Shown: positions 1-5,706, numbered from the stretch's first letter. The stretch: DNA of 7,903 bases from Erysipelotrichaceae bacterium (GCA_016302195.1 JAEDOA010000068.1:1-7903); one strand, 5' to 3'. Numbers and translations: made by a program. Notes: generated by a model not told the origin, from the sequence alone.

Positions 1-918
1 TGTTACAGTTGTACTACCGTCAGCTGCTATCTTAACTTTTTCATATAGAAGTGCAGTAAAACCAGCATAGCTTTTTTTACATTCTGGAACCTCACTATTT
101 GTTAAATCATATTTAATTTCTCTTTCATGCTCTTGATAGTTGTCGTCCAAGTCATTTTGCCACATGTGAATAACTGTATAAGGTACAAGTGTTGGCTTAT
201 ATGTAATAGTGTATGTTATATCACTTGTTACTTCTTTAATATCAATATGTAATTCGTTTTTTGGTTCTTCTCCATAATATGGCTCATAGCCAACAATTGT
301 TGGGAATGTTACTGTTGTTTCAAACGAACCATTTTCTTCAATATTAGCAGCGTAGCTGTCAAAGGCAGGTGAACCGTCTTCGTAAACATAATTTACTACG
401 ATATTATATGAGTTGTACTGTTCATCAGCTAAAGGCTGTTCAGCATTATAGGTTGCTCCATTTATTTTATTAGTTGATTTTAACATTCTAAATGCGCTAG
501 CTGCTGAATCAACAACCTCACCATTTTGTTTGTTTGACTGTACCACTGTTACTTTGACAGGTTGACTTACAACCTCATCTTTAATAACACGGACATAAGT
601 GGTTGCTGTTGAGTCTAACAGACTACTTACCATTGCATAACTTAAGTTAATAGAGTAACCTCTTTGATCATAGATATTTACCCAAGAAGTTTTATTGCTG
701 TCAGTGGCTAACTGCCATTGATATTTTGAATTCTCATCATAAGAAGTTTGTAATTCAACCTTTTCATCAGAAGGTAATACTATTTCTGATACTATTGATG
801 AACCGCTATAAATTGCTAATTCATCTGATGTATTTTCAGCAAATACATTTAAGTTAAAAGAAGTAAAAACCATTAATGTACATAATAAGGTTGCTACTAG
901 CTTATTAAATCTTTTCAT
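1..918 (-). CDS. N-terminal part of a large secreted adhesin with MucBP/InlB-B-like repeats (partial)
   Basis: An open frame of 306 codons starts at 918 and runs off the left edge without a stop, so only the N-terminus is present. Residues 1-27 form an ordinary Sec signal peptide: KR near the start, a hydrophobic core LVATLLCTLMVFTSF, and likely cleavage after VFA27. It is not the SipW type seen in the neighbouring genes. Residues about 54-126 look Ig-like, with YQWQ at 66-69 and WVNI at 79-82. Residues about 172-242 (NYVYEDGS, FPTIVGY, YTITYKP) and 245-306 (YTVIHMWQ, YAGFTALLYE, IAADGST) resemble the MucBP and InlB-B repeat blocks of very large Firmicutes surface proteins, which usually continue with further repeats and a cell-wall anchor. 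Those parts lie outside the window. The start is supported by AAAGGGGG upstream. The gap to the preceding gene is only 21 bp, and this RBS lies at that gene's stop, so the two are co-transcribed. The adhesin role is inferred from the repeats. Confidence 0.85.
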   Translation of the reverse strand, partial: MKRFNKLVATLLCTLMVFTSFNLNVFAENTSDELAIYSGSSIVSEIVLPSDEKVELQTSYDENSKYQWQLATDSNKTSWVNIYDQRGYSINLSYAMVSSLLDSTATTYVRVIKDEVVSQPVKVTVVQSNKQNGEVVDSAASAFRMLKSTNKINGATYNAEQPLADEQYNSYNIVVNYVYEDGSPAFDSYAANIEENGSFETTVTFPTIVGYEPYYGEEPKNELHIDIKEVTSDITYTITYKPTLVPYTVIHMWQNDLDDNYQEHEREIKYDLTNSEVPECKKSYAGFTALLYEKVKIAADGSTTVT

Positions 919-939
919 ATTGAACAATTACCCCCTTTC

Positions 940-1527
940 TTAATTCAATCCTTCATCAGGCCATCCTGCTGCTTCAAATACGGTAGTTCCGTTATTCGCA
1001 AATTGAACAGCAGAGGCTTTTATTATAATTTTAACTTGACTATCCTGATACATATTGCCCATTGCACCATCGAATTTAACTTTTGTAAATAAAGGCTCTG
1101 TTAACTCCATTCCTTTTAATGGATGTAAATAATAATAGTAGCCATCTTTTTCTATCCAGTTTTCGTTATCAAAATTGATTTGGATTAAGGACAAGTCAAT
1201 TTCTTCATCAGTTTGATAAGCAAGCTCCATTACTTTTTCAACTGACACTCTAATCCAGGCTGTTTGGCTTGAAGTGTTTCTAATTCTAACTATTTTTGAC
1301 ACTTCCATTGAAGGCATGACATTTATTAAATTTTCAAAATCTGACAAGTTACCTTGCCCGTCATCTTTTTGTTCCAATATTTCGATAGAGATTTTTCCTG
1401 TTGTAATAACATTTTCAGCTTTTTCTGAATAAGAGAAATAAGCCAATGTTGAATACGAAGATACCGCAATTGCTATTAGTAGTAAAGCAAGTATCATCGT
1501 TTTACTTTTCCAGTTTTTTATTCTCAT
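940..1527 (-). CDS. TasA/CalY-like protein with SipW-dependent signal peptide (paralogue 5, next to the adhesin)
   Basis: This 195-residue exported protein has a basic N-terminus, a hydrophobic segment at 11-29 and the SipW-type cleavage region STLAYFSYSEKAEN (26-39). By analogy with TasA, cleavage probably falls after Ala29. The following strand ITTGKISIEILE (41-52) matches the NTFTxGxVxIxLxE strand of its paralogues but is the most divergent copy, with VIT instead of TFT. A NTSSQTAWIRV block (84-94) corresponds to the NTG..AYIRV block of the 1631 and 2305 genes, placing it in that subgroup. The C-terminal KASAVQFAN (170-178) matches the A-x-A-x-Q strand of the family. No sortase motif or C-terminal membrane helix is present. 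AGGGGG lies about 8 bp before the ATG. The gene is split from the other four copies by a 100-bp spacer with two hairpins and is coupled tightly to the adhesin gene. It could be an adapter between fibre and adhesin, or a minor subunit comparable to TapA in role; both are inference. Confidence 0.85.
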   Translation of the reverse strand: MRIKNWKSKTMILALLLIAIAVSSYSTLAYFSYSEKAENVITTGKISIEILEQKDDGQGNLSDFENLINVMPSMEVSKIVRIRNTSSQTAWIRVSVEKVMELAYQTDEEIDLSLIQINFDNENWIEKDGYYYYLHPLKGMELTEPLFTKVKFDGAMGNMYQDSQVKIIIKASAVQFANNGTTVFEAAGWPDEGLN

Positions 1528-1554
1528 CTTTCTTCCCCCTTTTTTACACTATTA

Positions 1555-1596
1555 GTCATATGAGAATAACTGAATATTCAGTCACTCTCATATGAC
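1555..1596 (-). other. Long imperfect hairpin without U-tract in the intergenic leader of paralogue 5
   Basis: Arms 1555-1565 (GTCATATGAGA) and 1586-1596 (TCTCATATGAC) are perfect 11-bp inverted repeats. Inside them lies a perfect 14-bp palindrome, ACTGAATATTCAGT (1569-1582). The three bases between arm and palindrome (1566-1568 and 1583-1585) pair as G-U, U-A, G-U in the minus-strand RNA but leave A/C mismatches in the plus-strand RNA. The hairpin is therefore nearly continuous only in the sense transcript of this operon. No U-run follows it, so it is not a standard intrinsic terminator. It ends about 28 nt before the ATG of the 940-1527 gene. An mRNA-processing or stabilising role, or a protein-binding palindrome, is more likely. 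Confidence 0.6.
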
Positions 1597-1618
1597 TTGC
1601 ACTAATTGTGCAAGTCAT
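1592..1618 (-). other. Second hairpin, overlapping the first by five bases
   Basis: ATGACTTGCAC (1592-1602) and GTGCAAGTCAT (1608-1618) form a perfect 11-bp stem with the 5-base loop TAATT. It begins 12 bp downstream of the stop codon of the 1631-2281 gene and shares positions 1592-1596 (ATGAC) with the larger hairpin, so the bases of the two stems compete. There is no T-run behind it on either strand. It could protect the 3' end of the upstream four-gene message from exonucleases after cleavage, or act with the neighbouring hairpin as an attenuator. The structure is directly visible; the role is inference. Confidence 0.6.
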
Positions 1619-1630
1619 TAATCTCTTTAA

Positions 1631-2281
1631 TTATTCAGCATCAAATGCAGCAAATGCATCTTCCCAGCTTGCAAAGCCATCTTCTTGGATAGCTTGTGCT
1701 ACGATTGTAATAGCACCAAATGCATCGCTAGTAGCATTTGTGATTGTTGTAGGAACTTTTACATGTTCAAACATAGCAGTAGTATCTTCTCCACTTGCTA
1801 ATATACCATCATATTTTAATACAAACTTAGCATCGAATTGACCAATTGTGAATACATCACCAGTAGTAACTTCTTCAATTGACCAACCAGCACCTAACTG
1901 ATCAACCAATAATAATAATGAATTCTTATATTCTTCATTAGGGAAAGTTTCTGTGTAATCAGGATATAATGCAGCACAAACGTTCATCCAGTTTTCAACA
2001 TTGATTAATACACGAATGTATGCACCATTTTTACCAGTGTTATGAACGATTGGGTCCTTAGTAACAACTGCACCAGGATATACATCATATTCATTTTCAG
2101 TTACACGATCACCATTAGGATTTGTTACATCAGTTTCATCTAAAACGATTTTAACATTTCCCATTGTGAATGTATTTTCAGCTGTCTTTGTGTCAGTAAA
2201 ATAAGCTAATGATGCACTTGTTATTGAAAGAATAGCAATCATTACTACAAGAGCTAATGTGATAATTTTTTTCTTTGACAT
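1631..2281 (-). CDS. TasA/CalY-like fibre-type protein with SipW-dependent signal peptide (paralogue 4)
   Basis: The protein has 216 residues. Its signal region has KKK at 3-5, a hydrophobic core at 6-23 and the cleavage region SASLAYFTDTKTAEN (22-36), probably cut after Ala26. The conserved strand NTFTMGNVKIVLDE follows (36-49). Further family blocks are YPGAVVTKDP (68-77), NTGKNGAYIRV (81-91), YDGILASGEDT (157-167) and the C-terminal AQAIQEDGF (195-203). The PG...TKD...N.G block resembles the equivalent part of Bacillus subtilis TasA, where an extended N-terminal strand after the cleavage site lets subunits join into fibres. No wall anchor or second membrane helix is seen, so it should be released outside the cell after cleavage. 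AAAGGAG lies 8 bp before the ATG. It is 23 bp behind the 2305-3108 gene in the same operon. Membership of the SipW-substrate family is clear; whether it polymerises is inferred. Confidence 0.88.
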   Translation of the reverse strand: MSKKKIITLALVVMIAILSITSASLAYFTDTKTAENTFTMGNVKIVLDETDVTNPNGDRVTENEYDVYPGAVVTKDPIVHNTGKNGAYIRVLINVENWMNVCAALYPDYTETFPNEEYKNSLLLLVDQLGAGWSIEEVTTGDVFTIGQFDAKFVLKYDGILASGEDTTAMFEHVKVPTTITNATSDAFGAITIVAQAIQEDGFASWEDAFAAFDAE

Positions 2282-2304
2282 ATTTTTTCTCCTTTAGTTA
2301 AAGA

Positions 2305-3108
2305 TTATTGCCAGTTAGTAGCTTCAGTTCCCCAAGGATTGAAAGTAGCGCCATATGCTTCTTTCATAGCTTCTGAAGCGTTTGCAAATCCTTCAGCTTG
2401 GCATGCTACTGCGAATACTGGGAACTTAACTCCATTTTCCCAAACAAAACCTGTAACAGTTTTACCAAATGCTTCGCAAACTAAATTGCCTTGTTCATCA
2501 GTAGTGAAGTTAACGCTCTTATCAAAATATACGCCATCGATAGCACGTGTTGTTTCTTCTCCAGCTTTTACTACTGTATTGTAATCAGCAAAGTATACGT
2601 TATATGATACACCATCGATTGTTGTTTCAAAGTAATTCCACTTGCCATCATGTTTCCAAATCCAATCAGTATCGTATGTAGATACTACTTCACCTTCTAC
2701 TACCTTATTACCGAAATTGAAATGTACTACGTTTAATCCAGCATTGAATGTTTCATAGCCATCATCTAATGCAGATGGAATAGCAATGTAAACACGAATG
2801 TATGCATCTTCAGAACCAGTGTTCTTTACAGTAACCATCTTATCAACATAGTTCTTAGCTAATGGCATACCATATTGATCTTTTTCGCCTTGAGCAGAAC
2901 CAACGATTGGAAGAAGTTTCTTACCTTGTTTAAATGGTTCTAAACCATTTTCGCCTCTTTGTTGTTCTAACAATTGGATTTTAACATGTCCTACTGTAAA
3001 TGTGTTAACAGCAGAATCTCTGTCTGTTAAGTAAGCTAATGTAGCACTTGTAACTGCAACAGCTAACATTACAAATACTAATGCTAAAGCTACAATTTTC
3101 TTTTTCAT
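2305..3108 (-). CDS. TasA/CalY-like fibre-type protein with SipW-dependent signal peptide (paralogue 3, longest copy)
   Basis: At 267 residues this is the longest of the five paralogues. The signal region is KKK at 2-4, a hydrophobic core at 5-22, and SATLAYLTDRDSAVN (21-35), probably cut after Ala25. NTFTVGHVKIQLLE (35-48) follows and is close to the family consensus. The block VKNTGSEDAYIRV (94-106) groups it with the 1631 and 940 genes. YNTVVKAGEET (176-186) matches YDGILASGEDT of the 1631 gene, and VACQAEGF (234-241) is the shared C-terminal strand. The extra length lies mainly between 50 and 90, around the central KHDGKW region (152-157), and before the C-terminal strand (about 200-228), so it probably forms surface loops. 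Cys211 and Cys236 occur in the mature part. AAAGGG lies before the ATG. It is co-transcribed with its neighbours (33-bp gap upstream, 23-bp gap downstream). A major or specialised fibre subunit is possible; this cannot be decided from sequence. Confidence 0.87.
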   Translation of the reverse strand: MKKKIVALALVFVMLAVAVTSATLAYLTDRDSAVNTFTVGHVKIQLLEQQRGENGLEPFKQGKKLLPIVGSAQGEKDQYGMPLAKNYVDKMVTVKNTGSEDAYIRVYIAIPSALDDGYETFNAGLNVVHFNFGNKVVEGEVVSTYDTDWIWKHDGKWNYFETTIDGVSYNVYFADYNTVVKAGEETTRAIDGVYFDKSVNFTTDEQGNLVCEAFGKTVTGFVWENGVKFPVFAVACQAEGFANASEAMKEAYGATFNPWGTEATNWQ

Positions 3109-3141
3109 AAATTTTCCCTTTCTCTATTTAAATTTTATAAA

Positions 3142-3696
3142 TTATTTTTGGATTAAGCCCCAAGCAGTTGTTGCATCAGCAACATTGTCCTTCTGACAAG
3201 CATATGCAGTGACAGTTAACTTAGGCATTGTTGATTCTGTCAAAGCATTGAACATTTCCTTTGTCACAGTGTCGTTTACTGTTACTGAATTACCACTTAA
3301 AACATCGAATGCTTGATCTGTTGTTGAAGCGCCAACTTCACGATAGTAAACACCAGCAACATCATTTCCACTTGAATCTTTAAGTTGTGTCCAGCCTTCC
3401 GCAATTGTATAAGTCATGAAATCATCAAAATTGCTTGATTTTTCAGCCTTAACAAATAACCAGCATGCTTCAGAATTTGCTTTTACTGTTACTTTTGGAT
3501 CTTTCGCAATAGTATTGCCTGGAACCATCTTATAGCTTGTTCCTGTTTTTTCAGCTAATGTGATATCGATATCACCATAAGTGAATGTGTTTACTACTGA
3601 ATCTGTTTTTGTAGTAAGCCAAGCTAATGTTGCTCCAGCTGCCATACATGCAACTAATGCCATTACTGCAAGAGTAACTGTTAGTTTCTTTTTCAT
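3142..3696 (-). CDS. TasA/CalY-like fibre-type protein with SipW-dependent signal peptide (paralogue 2)
   Basis: The protein has 184 residues. The signal region has KKK at 2-4, a core at 5-22 containing Cys17, and GATLAWLTTKTDSVVN (21-36), probably cut after Ala25. It then carries NTFTYGDIDITLAE (36-49). Blocks VPGNTIAKDP (58-67), SEACWLFVKAE (75-85), GVYYREV (115-121) and TAYACQKD (163-170) line up with IPSHTYTKDP, SEASYLFVKVE, GVYYKLV and TAYAIQAD of the 3759 gene. These two copies therefore form a subgroup distinct from the other three, which have NTG..AYIRV in the same place. Tyr rather than Val precedes the conserved Gly of the first strand. No anchor is seen. The RBS AAAGGAGAGGG lies just before the ATG. 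A 62-bp AT-rich spacer (3697-3758) separates it from the preceding gene; it contains a near-palindrome around TTTATAAA but nothing I can call a terminator or promoter. Confidence 0.87.
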   Translation of the reverse strand: MKKKLTVTLAVMALVACMAAGATLAWLTTKTDSVVNTFTYGDIDITLAEKTGTSYKMVPGNTIAKDPKVTVKANSEACWLFVKAEKSSNFDDFMTYTIAEGWTQLKDSSGNDVAGVYYREVGASTTDQAFDVLSGNSVTVNDTVTKEMFNALTESTMPKLTVTAYACQKDNVADATTAWGLIQK

Positions 3697-3758
3697 TGTC
3701 TGCCCTCTCCTTTCATTTATAAAAATTTATAAACAAGGTACACTATTACCCTATTTAA

Positions 3759-4340
3759 TTACTCTGTTACCTTACTATATGCTAATGCAGGATTTCCTTG
3801 GAAACCATCAGCTTGGATAGCATAAGCGGTAATATTAATTTTTGCTGTTGAATAGTCTGATACAACAGCTTCATCCGCTACAGTAAAACTGCTGAATACT
3901 AAATAATCTACATCTGTTGCAGTTGCATCAACCAACTTGTAATAAACTCCAGTTTGACCAGATAATGCAGTCCAACCGTTGTCTAAAATTTGAGATTCAA
4001 TAGTTGTTCCAGCTTTTTCAATATCTGCTAAGCCATTTTCAACTTTAACAAATAGATAACTAGCTTCACTTCCTGCTAAGAAATGAACTGTTGGATCCTT
4101 TGTATAAGTATGAGATGGAATTAACTTGTAAGTGTTTGCTTTAACTCTTTCATTTGTTGAAGCTGGGTTGCCATATTCATCAACCTTTACTTCATCAAGT
4201 GTTATCTCTACTTTACCAACTGTAAATGTATTAACAACATTATCGCTTGATTTCAAAAAAGCGATTGTTGAGAATACTGATACAGCAACTAGTAGTACAG
4301 CACTTAAAGATAATACTAATACTTTTGTCTTTGTTTTCAT
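3759..4340 (-). CDS. TasA/CalY-like fibre-type protein with SipW-dependent signal peptide (paralogue 1, next to sipW)
   Basis: The protein has 193 residues. Its signal region has Lys at 2, 4 and 6, a hydrophobic core at 7-23 and FSTIAFLKSSDNVVN (23-37), probably cut after Ala27. The cleavage region departs somewhat from the LAYFTD form of the others, with IAFLKS. NTFTVGKVEITLDE (37-50) is the family strand, followed by IPSHTYTKDP (74-83), SEASYLFVKVEN (91-102), GVYYKLV (131-137) and TAYAIQADGF (171-180). It is closest to the 3142 gene. The gene begins 12 bp after the sipW stop codon, and its RBS (AAGGGGA) overlaps that stop, so translation of peptidase and first substrate is probably linked. 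No cell-wall sorting motif is present. An exported fibre-type subunit is the best description; camelysin itself is annotated as a protease in Bacillus cereus, but I see no recognisable protease motif here. Confidence 0.87.
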   Translation of the reverse strand: MKTKTKVLVLSLSAVLLVAVSVFSTIAFLKSSDNVVNTFTVGKVEITLDEVKVDEYGNPASTNERVKANTYKLIPSHTYTKDPTVHFLAGSEASYLFVKVENGLADIEKAGTTIESQILDNGWTALSGQTGVYYKLVDATATDVDYLVFSSFTVADEAVVSDYSTAKINITAYAIQADGFQGNPALAYSKVTE

Positions 4341-4352
4341 AAAAAATTCCCC

Positions 4353-4889
4353 TTATTCTTTAACTTTATCTTTTTTCTTGTTTTCACCATCATCACCAAG
4401 CAAATCAGGCAAAAAAACTAAAACTAGCAGAATTGCGCCAAAACCTATTGATAAATATTTTCCAGGCGGATTCTGGATAAAGTTTGCTACATAACCTAAA
4501 TATGGAACGCAAAAAATTGGCGATCCAATCACATTTTTATAATGCACTAAACTGCCATCCGGGCTGTCATTGGCATCTCCTTGAGTACGGAAACGAACAA
4601 CCGAACTATCTTCTTCATCAACTAACACCTCAATTATTCTATGAGTTGCAATTGTATCCTCATCAATCATAAATGTAATAACATCTTTTTCCTTAAGTTG
4701 ATGAACATCTACCTCTTTAACATAAATAAGCGAACCTGTTGGATATAAAGGTTCCATTGAACCAGATAAAACAACATATGTTCTAAGCCCAATCAAACGA
4801 ACACCTACTAGTGCAATCGCTAAAAGCACAACTAAAGCAACTAAGATACTAGTTATTAAATTCCATACTTTTTTAAACACTGCAGTCAT
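4353..4889 (-). CDS. sipW: SipW-type signal peptidase I (ER/archaeal type)
   Basis: This 178-residue integral membrane serine peptidase removes signal peptides from exported TasA-like proteins at the outer face of the membrane. Helix 1 spans about 11-34. The catalytic serine lies in SGSMEP (42-47, Ser44). The box ATHRIIE (81-87) carries His83 where ordinary bacterial type I peptidases use lysine. This Ser/His arrangement defines the ER/archaeal subtype to which Bacillus SipW belongs. TQGDANDSPD (102-111) is the conserved acidic box, and a second helix (about 145-161) is followed by a charged tail ending KKKDKVKE. Length and layout fit SipW. AAGGAGA lies about 10 bp before the ATG. It is the first large gene of its operon and is followed 12 bp later by the first of five proteins carrying SipW-type signal peptides, which supports a dedicated peptidase-substrate set. 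The symbol follows family and context; orthology to Bacillus sipW is not proven. Confidence 0.92.
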   Translation of the reverse strand: MTAVFKKVWNLITSILVALVVLLAIALVGVRLIGLRTYVVLSGSMEPLYPTGSLIYVKEVDVHQLKEKDVITFMIDEDTIATHRIIEVLVDEEDSSVVRFRTQGDANDSPDGSLVHYKNVIGSPIFCVPYLGYVANFIQNPPGKYLSIGFGAILLVLVFLPDLLGDDGENKKKDKVKE

Positions 4890-5057
4890 CTAAAAAAATT
4901 CTCCTTGTGATTTTTATTTGCTATAAAAGCAATACAGGAGAACTAAATATAAAAATACAAGCCCTAGCAATTCCTTTTTAATAAAATCTAACTTCATTGC
5001 CCAAACGAAAGAAGATTGTCATAGGAAAGCTGTATGATAACTTTTCCCCCATATCGC
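4890..5057 (-). promoter_or_regulatory. Long 5' leader of the sipW operon
   Basis: If transcription starts about 7 bp after the -10 box at 5064-5069, the message carries a leader of roughly 165 nt before sipW. It contains a GGGGGAAAAG stretch near its 5' end that can pair weakly with CTTTCC 20 nt later, an unproven 27-codon ORF (4914-4997), and the sipW RBS AAGGAGA. I recognise no known riboswitch consensus (no c-di-GMP-I, T-box or SAM core). The upstream part of the gap (5179-5262) is AT-rich and shows nothing I can name. Confidence 0.35.
4914..4997 (-). CDS. Candidate 27-residue single-helix membrane peptide in the sipW leader
   Basis: ATG at 4997 opens a 27-codon frame ending in TAA at 4914. 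The product begins MKLDFIKKE and continues with an almost unbroken hydrophobic stretch (LLGLVFLYLVLLYCFY, residues 10-25), ending SK. A charged head plus one helix is typical of small bacterial membrane proteins. It ends 24 bp before sipW, with the sipW RBS in the gap. Against it, no convincing ribosome binding site lies before its ATG (only GTTTGGGCA), and short hydrophobic frames arise easily in T-rich leaders. It could be a leader peptide, a small partner of SipW, or chance. Confidence 0.3.
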   Translation of the reverse strand: MKLDFIKKELLGLVFLYLVLLYCFYSK

Positions 5058-5063
5058 AATATT

Positions 5064-5093
5064 ATTATACATCAAAAAAAAAAAAAAAAACAA
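5064..5093 (-). promoter_or_regulatory. Putative sipW-operon promoter with homopolymeric T spacer
   Basis: A perfect TATAAT -10 box lies at 5069-5064 in minus-strand sense. The best -35 box is TTGTTT at 5093-5088 (three of six matches), with an 18-bp spacer made almost wholly of T. The run of 17 T is 4 bp upstream of the -10. One T fewer would give the optimal 17-bp spacer. No better promoter is seen between the terminator at 5157 and sipW. An alternative, TTGAGA at 5158-5153 with TAAAAA at 5134-5129 (18-bp spacer), is possible but has a poor -10 and overlaps the terminator tail. Confidence 0.5.
5074..5090. repeat. Homopolymer of 17 A (plus) / 17 T (minus)
   Basis: Seventeen uninterrupted A residues on the plus strand make by far the longest homopolymer in the window; other runs reach only about seven. 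A tract this long slips readily during replication. Its place between the -35 and -10 positions of the sipW promoter means that length changes would alter promoter spacing. The exact count in a consensus sequence may be uncertain because such tracts are error-prone in sequencing. Confidence 0.95.
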
Positions 5094-5156
5094 ATATGAG
5101 ACAATTCTTAGTTTTCTCTTTAACTTATTTTTTACACATGATAATCAGTTCATCTC

Positions 5157-5178
5157 AAAAAAGAGGTTGCTAACCTCT
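5157..5178 (-). terminator. Intrinsic terminator after the zinc-ribbon gene
   Basis: In minus-strand sense, AGAGGTT and AACCTCT form a 7-bp stem with a 3-base loop (AGC), followed directly by six T (5162-5157). It lies 85 bp after the stop of the 5263-5619 gene and upstream of the sipW promoter, insulating the surface-protein operon from the genes to the right. Confidence 0.8.
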
Positions 5179-5262
5179 AGATTGTTTCCTAATTTTTTTA
5201 CAGCCCTTTTTCTTTTATATGATTTTTCTAGGAAAAGATTGTACTTTTTCAATTAATTTAGT

Positions 5263-5619
5263 TTACCCTTTTGTTGTGGGCACTTCTTTTAATTCTTTAT
5301 AGAACATAAAATTATAAAAAATAGCAATTGCATATACATAAACTAAAAACAAAATTATAGGCCATACTTTTGTCCAATATTTAAACGCAAAATCTAAAAT
5401 GTGTAAACCTATTACAAACGTTAAAATATGCAATAAATATAATCTACCTACTTTGCTTTTTGATGCACTATACTGTCTATGGCAATTATTACAAGTAACA
5501 CAATATTCGGCACCATTATCAACAAAGTCTTTTCGTTTGATTCTATTTAAACAATAAGGACATAAACAACTACCTAACATATATTTTTTTATAAAATTCT
5601 TTACTTTTTCGTTTTTCAT
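5263..5619 (-). CDS. Small zinc-ribbon membrane protein of unknown function
   Basis: The protein has 118 residues. The N-terminal 50 are cytosol-like, with CPYC at 20-23 and a second Cys pair within CVTCNNC (Cys40, 43 and 46), a likely zinc ribbon. Two hydrophobic helices (about 60-79 and 84-106) follow, and the tail is short and charged. CxxC, about 20 residues, CxxC, then two helices recalls a widespread Firmicutes family of small CXXC-20-CXXC membrane proteins, whose function is unknown to me. The start is supported by GAGGT seven bases before the ATG. The gene has its own extended -10 promoter and a downstream terminator, so it is a single-gene unit. It is more AT-rich than its neighbours by eye. 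No link to the SipW locus is shown beyond adjacency. Confidence 0.75.
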   Translation of the reverse strand: MKNEKVKNFIKKYMLGSCLCPYCLNRIKRKDFVDNGAEYCVTCNNCHRQYSASKSKVGRLYLLHILTFVIGLHILDFAFKYWTKVWPIILFLVYVYAIAIFYNFMFYKELKEVPTTKG

Positions 5620-5657
5620 TTTCTTACCTCATAATAAACATCAATTTCTATAACTAT

Positions 5658-5685
5658 AATATAGCATATCAAATATTTTCATCAA
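5658..5685 (-). promoter_or_regulatory. Promoter of the zinc-ribbon gene (extended -10)
   Basis: In minus-strand sense, TTGATG at 5685-5680 (four of six -35 matches) and TATATT at 5663-5658 (five of six -10 matches) are separated by 16 bp. TGC immediately before the -10 makes an extended -10 element. The start codon is about 40 bp downstream. Confidence 0.6.
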
Positions 5686-5706
5686 GAATATAAGCTGTTT
5701 ACATAT

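Noticed and set aside
1608..1841. Plus-strand open frame opposite the 1631-2281 gene, and similar plus-strand frames at 2339-2584, 3581-3820, 4132-4494 and 4484-4672
   Set aside because: All lie antisense to well-supported family genes, lack ribosome binding sites and encode low-complexity Ser/Ala/Thr-rich products produced by the reverse complement of the real frames.
3697..3758. AT-rich near-palindrome (TTTATAAA repeats) as a terminator or internal promoter
   Set aside because: The pairing is all A/T and has no GC stem, and no -35 box is placed correctly; it was not supportable.
4980..5052. 24-codon frame starting MGEKLSYSF in the sipW leader
   Set aside because: Its ATG would sit about 5 nt from the predicted RNA start with no ribosome binding site, and the peptide has no recognisable feature. 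It also overlaps the better 27-codon candidate in another frame.
5129..5158. Alternative promoter TTGAGA-N18-TAAAAA upstream of the T tract
   Set aside because: The -35 is good, but the -10 matches only four of six positions and the -35 overlaps the tail of the terminator. It was kept only as an alternative to the TATAAT promoter.
5177..5241. Inverted TTTCCTA / TAGGAAA copies around 5190 and 5230
   Set aside because: Seven-base A/T-rich arms separated by nearly 40 bases are expected by chance in this composition.
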